The notes under the pieces are model-generated. The model was given only the letters and a program-made list of their open reading frames with translations, had not been told where the DNA came from and did no database searches. A DNA stretch of 64,000 bases from assembly GCA_965153455.1 (NCBI GenBank), contig OZ234494.1, forward strand, positions 18,290,001 to 18,354,000, in the 5' to 3' direction. This DNA comes from Sphagnum compactum. Its lineage: Eukaryota; Bryophyta; Sphagnopsida; Sphagnales. This document shows positions 60,958 through 64,000 of this stretch, piece by piece. Numbering within the stretch: the stretch's first letter is position 1; each line of letters begins with the position of its first letter. The translations under genes and the position numbers were made by a program.

Positions 60958-61560
60958 GCATGCATGCAGGCAGGCAGGCATGCACACACACTGGTGGTAG
61001 TGGATTGTGCTTTTTGATTAAAAAAAGAAGAAGAAGATAGGGTTTACAAAGAGCTCTAAAGACTGGAGGACCCACAGAAGAAACAACCAAAAACCACCAC
61101 CAGCTGCAGCAGCGAAATCAACGACTCCCTTCTTCTTCTTCTTCTTCTTCTTCTTCAATGGCGCTCCTGCTTCTTCTTCTTCTTATGCTTCACTACTTGA
61201 AGACAACAAACGAACCCATCACGGTCGTTGTTTCCAAATCTCTTCTTCATGTGGGCAAACGCAAAACATCTCCACACCGCCAAAAGATTTCCATTTTCTC
61301 TCTTTCTTTTTTGTTTTGTCCCTGTGCCAAAAACAGCCTCCAAAACGCAGTTGTGGGGTAATGGGTATTTGCGAAAAACAGAATTCACAGGAGCAGCAAG
61401 TGTACAAAGGCTTCAGCGATTGCCATGGCGCCCTGAAACACCACCACAAAAACCTCGCCGAGAGCGACGACGCAACGACAGACAGCGCTCGGGATTGCGC
61501 TCGGGCCAAGGAAGAAAGGACCCAGCGCGAGAGAGAGAAGAAGAACATGGTAGGTAGGTA
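60958..61560 (-). promoter_or_regulatory. PDS5 5' leader / proximal promoter
   Basis: Directly upstream of the PDS5 start. On the transcript strand it contains (GAA)n runs (from CTT units at 61,128-61,156 and 61,170-61,185) and a GCATGC/GGCAGGCAGG cluster at 60,958-60,985. Composition is GC-richer than the distal DNA. The start site of transcription is not placed. Confidence 0.5.
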
Positions 61561-63240
61561 AGAACATGGTAGGTAGGTAGGTAATTTTTTTTCCCCCTTT
61601 TTTTTTCCCCTGTCTATCTTTTAATTGCTAGGTAGGTAATAAGTAAAAAATAACATAAAGTCAGTAGGTAACTTCAGTGGGTAGGTAAGTAATTTGTGGT
61701 GGTAGCATCACTTACCTACCTACTTATCTTTTTCCCCCAATCTTTTTTTTTTTCTTTTTACACTTTTTTTTCTCTTTTTTTAAAAAAAATCTCTAGGTTA
61801 ATAATTACCTTAAGTTGGTAGGTAACTTAAATAGGTAGGTAAGTAATTTCTCATTGTAATATCAATTACCTACCTACCTACCTACACTCCAATGTAATTA
61901 GTTATATTCCAAGGATTAAGTATTTACTATTTTTTTTCCCATTTTCACCTTTTCTTTCCCCCCAAGTTTTCTACTTCCATCTTTTAATGGTTAGAAGGTG
62001 AACCTCAAGGTTAAATAATTTTTCACCTTTTTTTCTTTCCACCTTTTACTCATTAGGTTACTTTTAACCTAGTTGGTAGGTAAGTAACTTGGGCCTCATG
62101 TTGTTACACATGACAAATGATGATCAACTAATGAAAAAATTGAATTCATTTTGTGAAAATTAAGTTTCATCCAAATGAAAATATTTGGATAACCTTTGCA
62201 TGCAACTTGAATTGAATTTTAAATTCATGAATATAATATAATTAATTTAAATTTAAATTCAATTGGATTCAGATTGAATTGAATTGAATTGAATTCAAGT
62301 TCAATTGAAGAGAAATGGGATACAATTTTTTTTGCAAAAAGAATTTTTAAAAATTCCACAATTATGGTGTTGAGAAAAAAAAAAAAAACTTTGAAAATTT
62401 TCAACATTTTAGACAAATATGAATAAATTTTTCTCCTTTCCTCCACAAGAGCTTTTGAGAATTATTTTGTATTGAAAATTAATCTTAAGTATGATAATGC
62501 ACTTTGGAATTGCTAGGTTAAAACCTTAAGCTAGTAGGTAGGTAAGTATTTCGTGGTTGTATCAATTATTTACCCACCTACTTTCCAATTCAAATTACAT
62601 TCCAAGGATTAGCCTCCTTGGAGTACATTTTTCCAATGTAATATTTACATTTCCAAAGACTAGAAAAAAAGAAAGGATTTTATTTTAATGTTAAACCTTT
62701 CTTAAGGTAAATCTTAAGAAAAACCTAACAATTAAAAATAATAATTAAACCTAAGCATTGAAGGAATGAATTACCAAATTTCCCCAAATTTTTTCCCCTT
62801 TTTTCTCTCCATCTTTTAATCACAAAATCAACCTTAAGTTGGTAGGTAGGTAAGTAATTTGTGGTTGTATCAATTACCCACTTACCTTCCAATGCAATTC
62901 CATTCCAAAGATTAGCTTATACAATTTTTTCCAAATAATATTTACATTCCAAAGATTAGAATGAAAAAGAAAGGATTTTATTACTTTTTAAGGATAACCT
63001 TTCTTAAGGTAAATCTAAATATTAAAGAAAGGATAAATTTATTTATTTTCCCACAATATTTTTTCCTCCTTTCTCTAAGTAAATCTAATTATTAAAGAAA
63101 TAATTTGATAATTTTCTCACAATCTTTTCCCCTTTTGTTTAGGTAAATCTAATGATTTAAGAAAGAATTCCTACATTTCCCCAATATTTTCCCCATTTTT
63201 TCTCTTTCCATCTTTTCATTACTAGGTTAACTTTGAAGTA
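61550..63240. repeat. Array of hairpin-capable GGTAGGTAAGTA...TACCTACC modules
   Basis: At least five modules, at about 61,675, 61,831, 62,071 (half), 62,533 and 62,841. Each reads TAAGTTGGTAGGTAGGTAAG, then TAATTTGTGGTTGTATCAAT, then TACCTACC and usually TTCCAATGTAATT...ATTCCAAGGATTAG. The left GGTAGGTA arm can pair with the right TACCTACC arm over a 20-25-base loop. Spacers share CCATCTTTTAAT...AGGTTAACCTTAAG words. It lies 0.6-2.3 kb upstream of PDS5. It could be a MITE-like family or promoter-proximal satellite. Confidence 0.8.
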
Positions 63241-63244
63241 AAGT

Positions 63245-64000
63245 TCGATGGGTTTTATGTTTCAAGGTCTTCTAATAAAAATGCATAAGTCTAAAAATTA
63301 GAAGTTTTTCAAACCATTCCAAATTTCCCATCTTTAAAAACATCAACATAAAACATTTAGAAATAATTTTGAAGGTTTTGAGATTATTTGAAAATATTAA
63401 ACATCAAAATTTCATAAAAAGAACTCATTATGATACACATTTATATGCATGTGATTTTTTTCATTCAACAAAAGCATGCATTAAAATTAGTCTTTCATAT
63501 AGGCATGTAATAAAGTCATTTGTAAGCAAAAAACAATTTCCTTTGAATTGTCCAATATTACAACTAGTTATCCCCAATCAATTTGTTGTACAAGTCATAT
63601 ATTTTCAGCTTTTAATGGTTGTCCTAAGAACACCACTAGGCTAGGCAACACCTTCTAAAAAGTCTAAAATCTATAAATAAATTAAAAAATGTTTTTTTTA
63701 TTTATTATTTTTGAATTTTTAAAAAAACCTTTGGAAGGTGGGTGGGTTCGAGACTTTGACCAAATACCAATAACTATGGCAATGTAAAACCAACCCAAAA
63801 ACATATGACATTTATTATCATATGTGAAACTTTATGTAATATATATACAAAATCACCTTTTAACCATAATCCATTCATCATTTTGTTCTTTTTATACTTT
63901 AGTTTCTATTCTTCAAAATAAAGGTCCAAATTGTTGAAATGTGATGCAAAAGGTGGAAAAATACACACAAGTAACTCATCATTATAATGAATAGCATATT
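63245..64000. other. AT-rich intergenic DNA, no gene seen
   Basis: The 91-codon frame at 63,369-63,644 has low complexity and no motif. Nothing else supported. Confidence 0.5.

Noticed and set aside
61158-61361. Leu-rich + strand frame resembling a signal peptide
   Set aside because: Its N-terminus is translated (CTT)n microsatellite in the PDS5 leader, and the rest has no family signature.
1-64000. CRISPR arrays, operons, prokaryotic signals
   Set aside because: Spliced plant genes and telomere-type repeats show a eukaryotic nuclear sequence; the repeat arrays lack repeat/spacer structure.

Overview
This is nuclear DNA from a land plant. The evidence is a PIN auxin efflux carrier, a PDS5 cohesin regulator with many short GT-AG introns and a plant-type Tudor domain, AAACCCT/TTTAGGG telomere-type motifs, and several plant transposon families. 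The two genes are compact and moderately GC-rich. They lie about 45 kb apart, separated by strongly AT-rich, transposon-decayed DNA. Lineage is not fixed by the sequence; a seed-free plant is possible but unproven.

Layout. (1) 1-2435, minus strand: the 5' part of a canonical long-loop PIN gene, three exons visible and the rest beyond the left edge, followed by a GC-rich leader/promoter zone to about 4.65 kb. (2) 4.65-22.5 kb: AT-rich DNA with a LINE zinc-binding remnant (6.65 kb), a 221-bp tandem duplication (13.86 kb), an isolated CpG-rich island (15.2-15.6 kb), a decayed hAT relative (18.6-19.9 kb) and a degenerate AT-rich satellite (20.4-21.4 kb). (3) 22,582-25,465: a structurally complete hAT transposon with 17-bp inverted termini, an 8-bp target duplication and subterminal 84-bp repeats. 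Its transposase frame is closed only by four in-frame TAG codons. (4) 25.5-48 kb: short-period degenerate arrays, a possible tRNA-derived SINE head (26.5 kb), a PIF/Harbinger transposase pseudogene (28.3-29.2 kb), a four-copy cassette (39.2-39.8 kb), a 12-copy telomere-motif minisatellite (41.2-42.0 kb), a dispersed duplication (40.4/43.4 kb) and CpG-rich patches that share short motifs with the PIN upstream region. (5) 48,058-60,957, minus strand: a complete PDS5 gene that I resolved into 22 phase-consistent exons (6,858 coding bases, 2,285 residues). One 3,987-bp exon encodes an acidic tail with 11 AT-hook-like modules and two protein tandem-repeat blocks. (6) 61.0-64 kb: the PDS5 leader, then an array of hairpin-forming GGTAGGTA...TACCTACC modules upstream of the gene.

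The two genes have unrelated roles: polar auxin export at the plasma membrane, and sister-chromatid cohesion in the nucleus. No operon-like or cluster logic is seen. The strongest unusual signals are the PDS5 AT-hook/acidic expansion, the TAG-only decay of an otherwise perfect hAT element, and the GGTA/TACC and AACCGCCGGT motif families that recur across the window. Exon limits were derived by hand from splice signals and reading phase, without alignments or transcripts.
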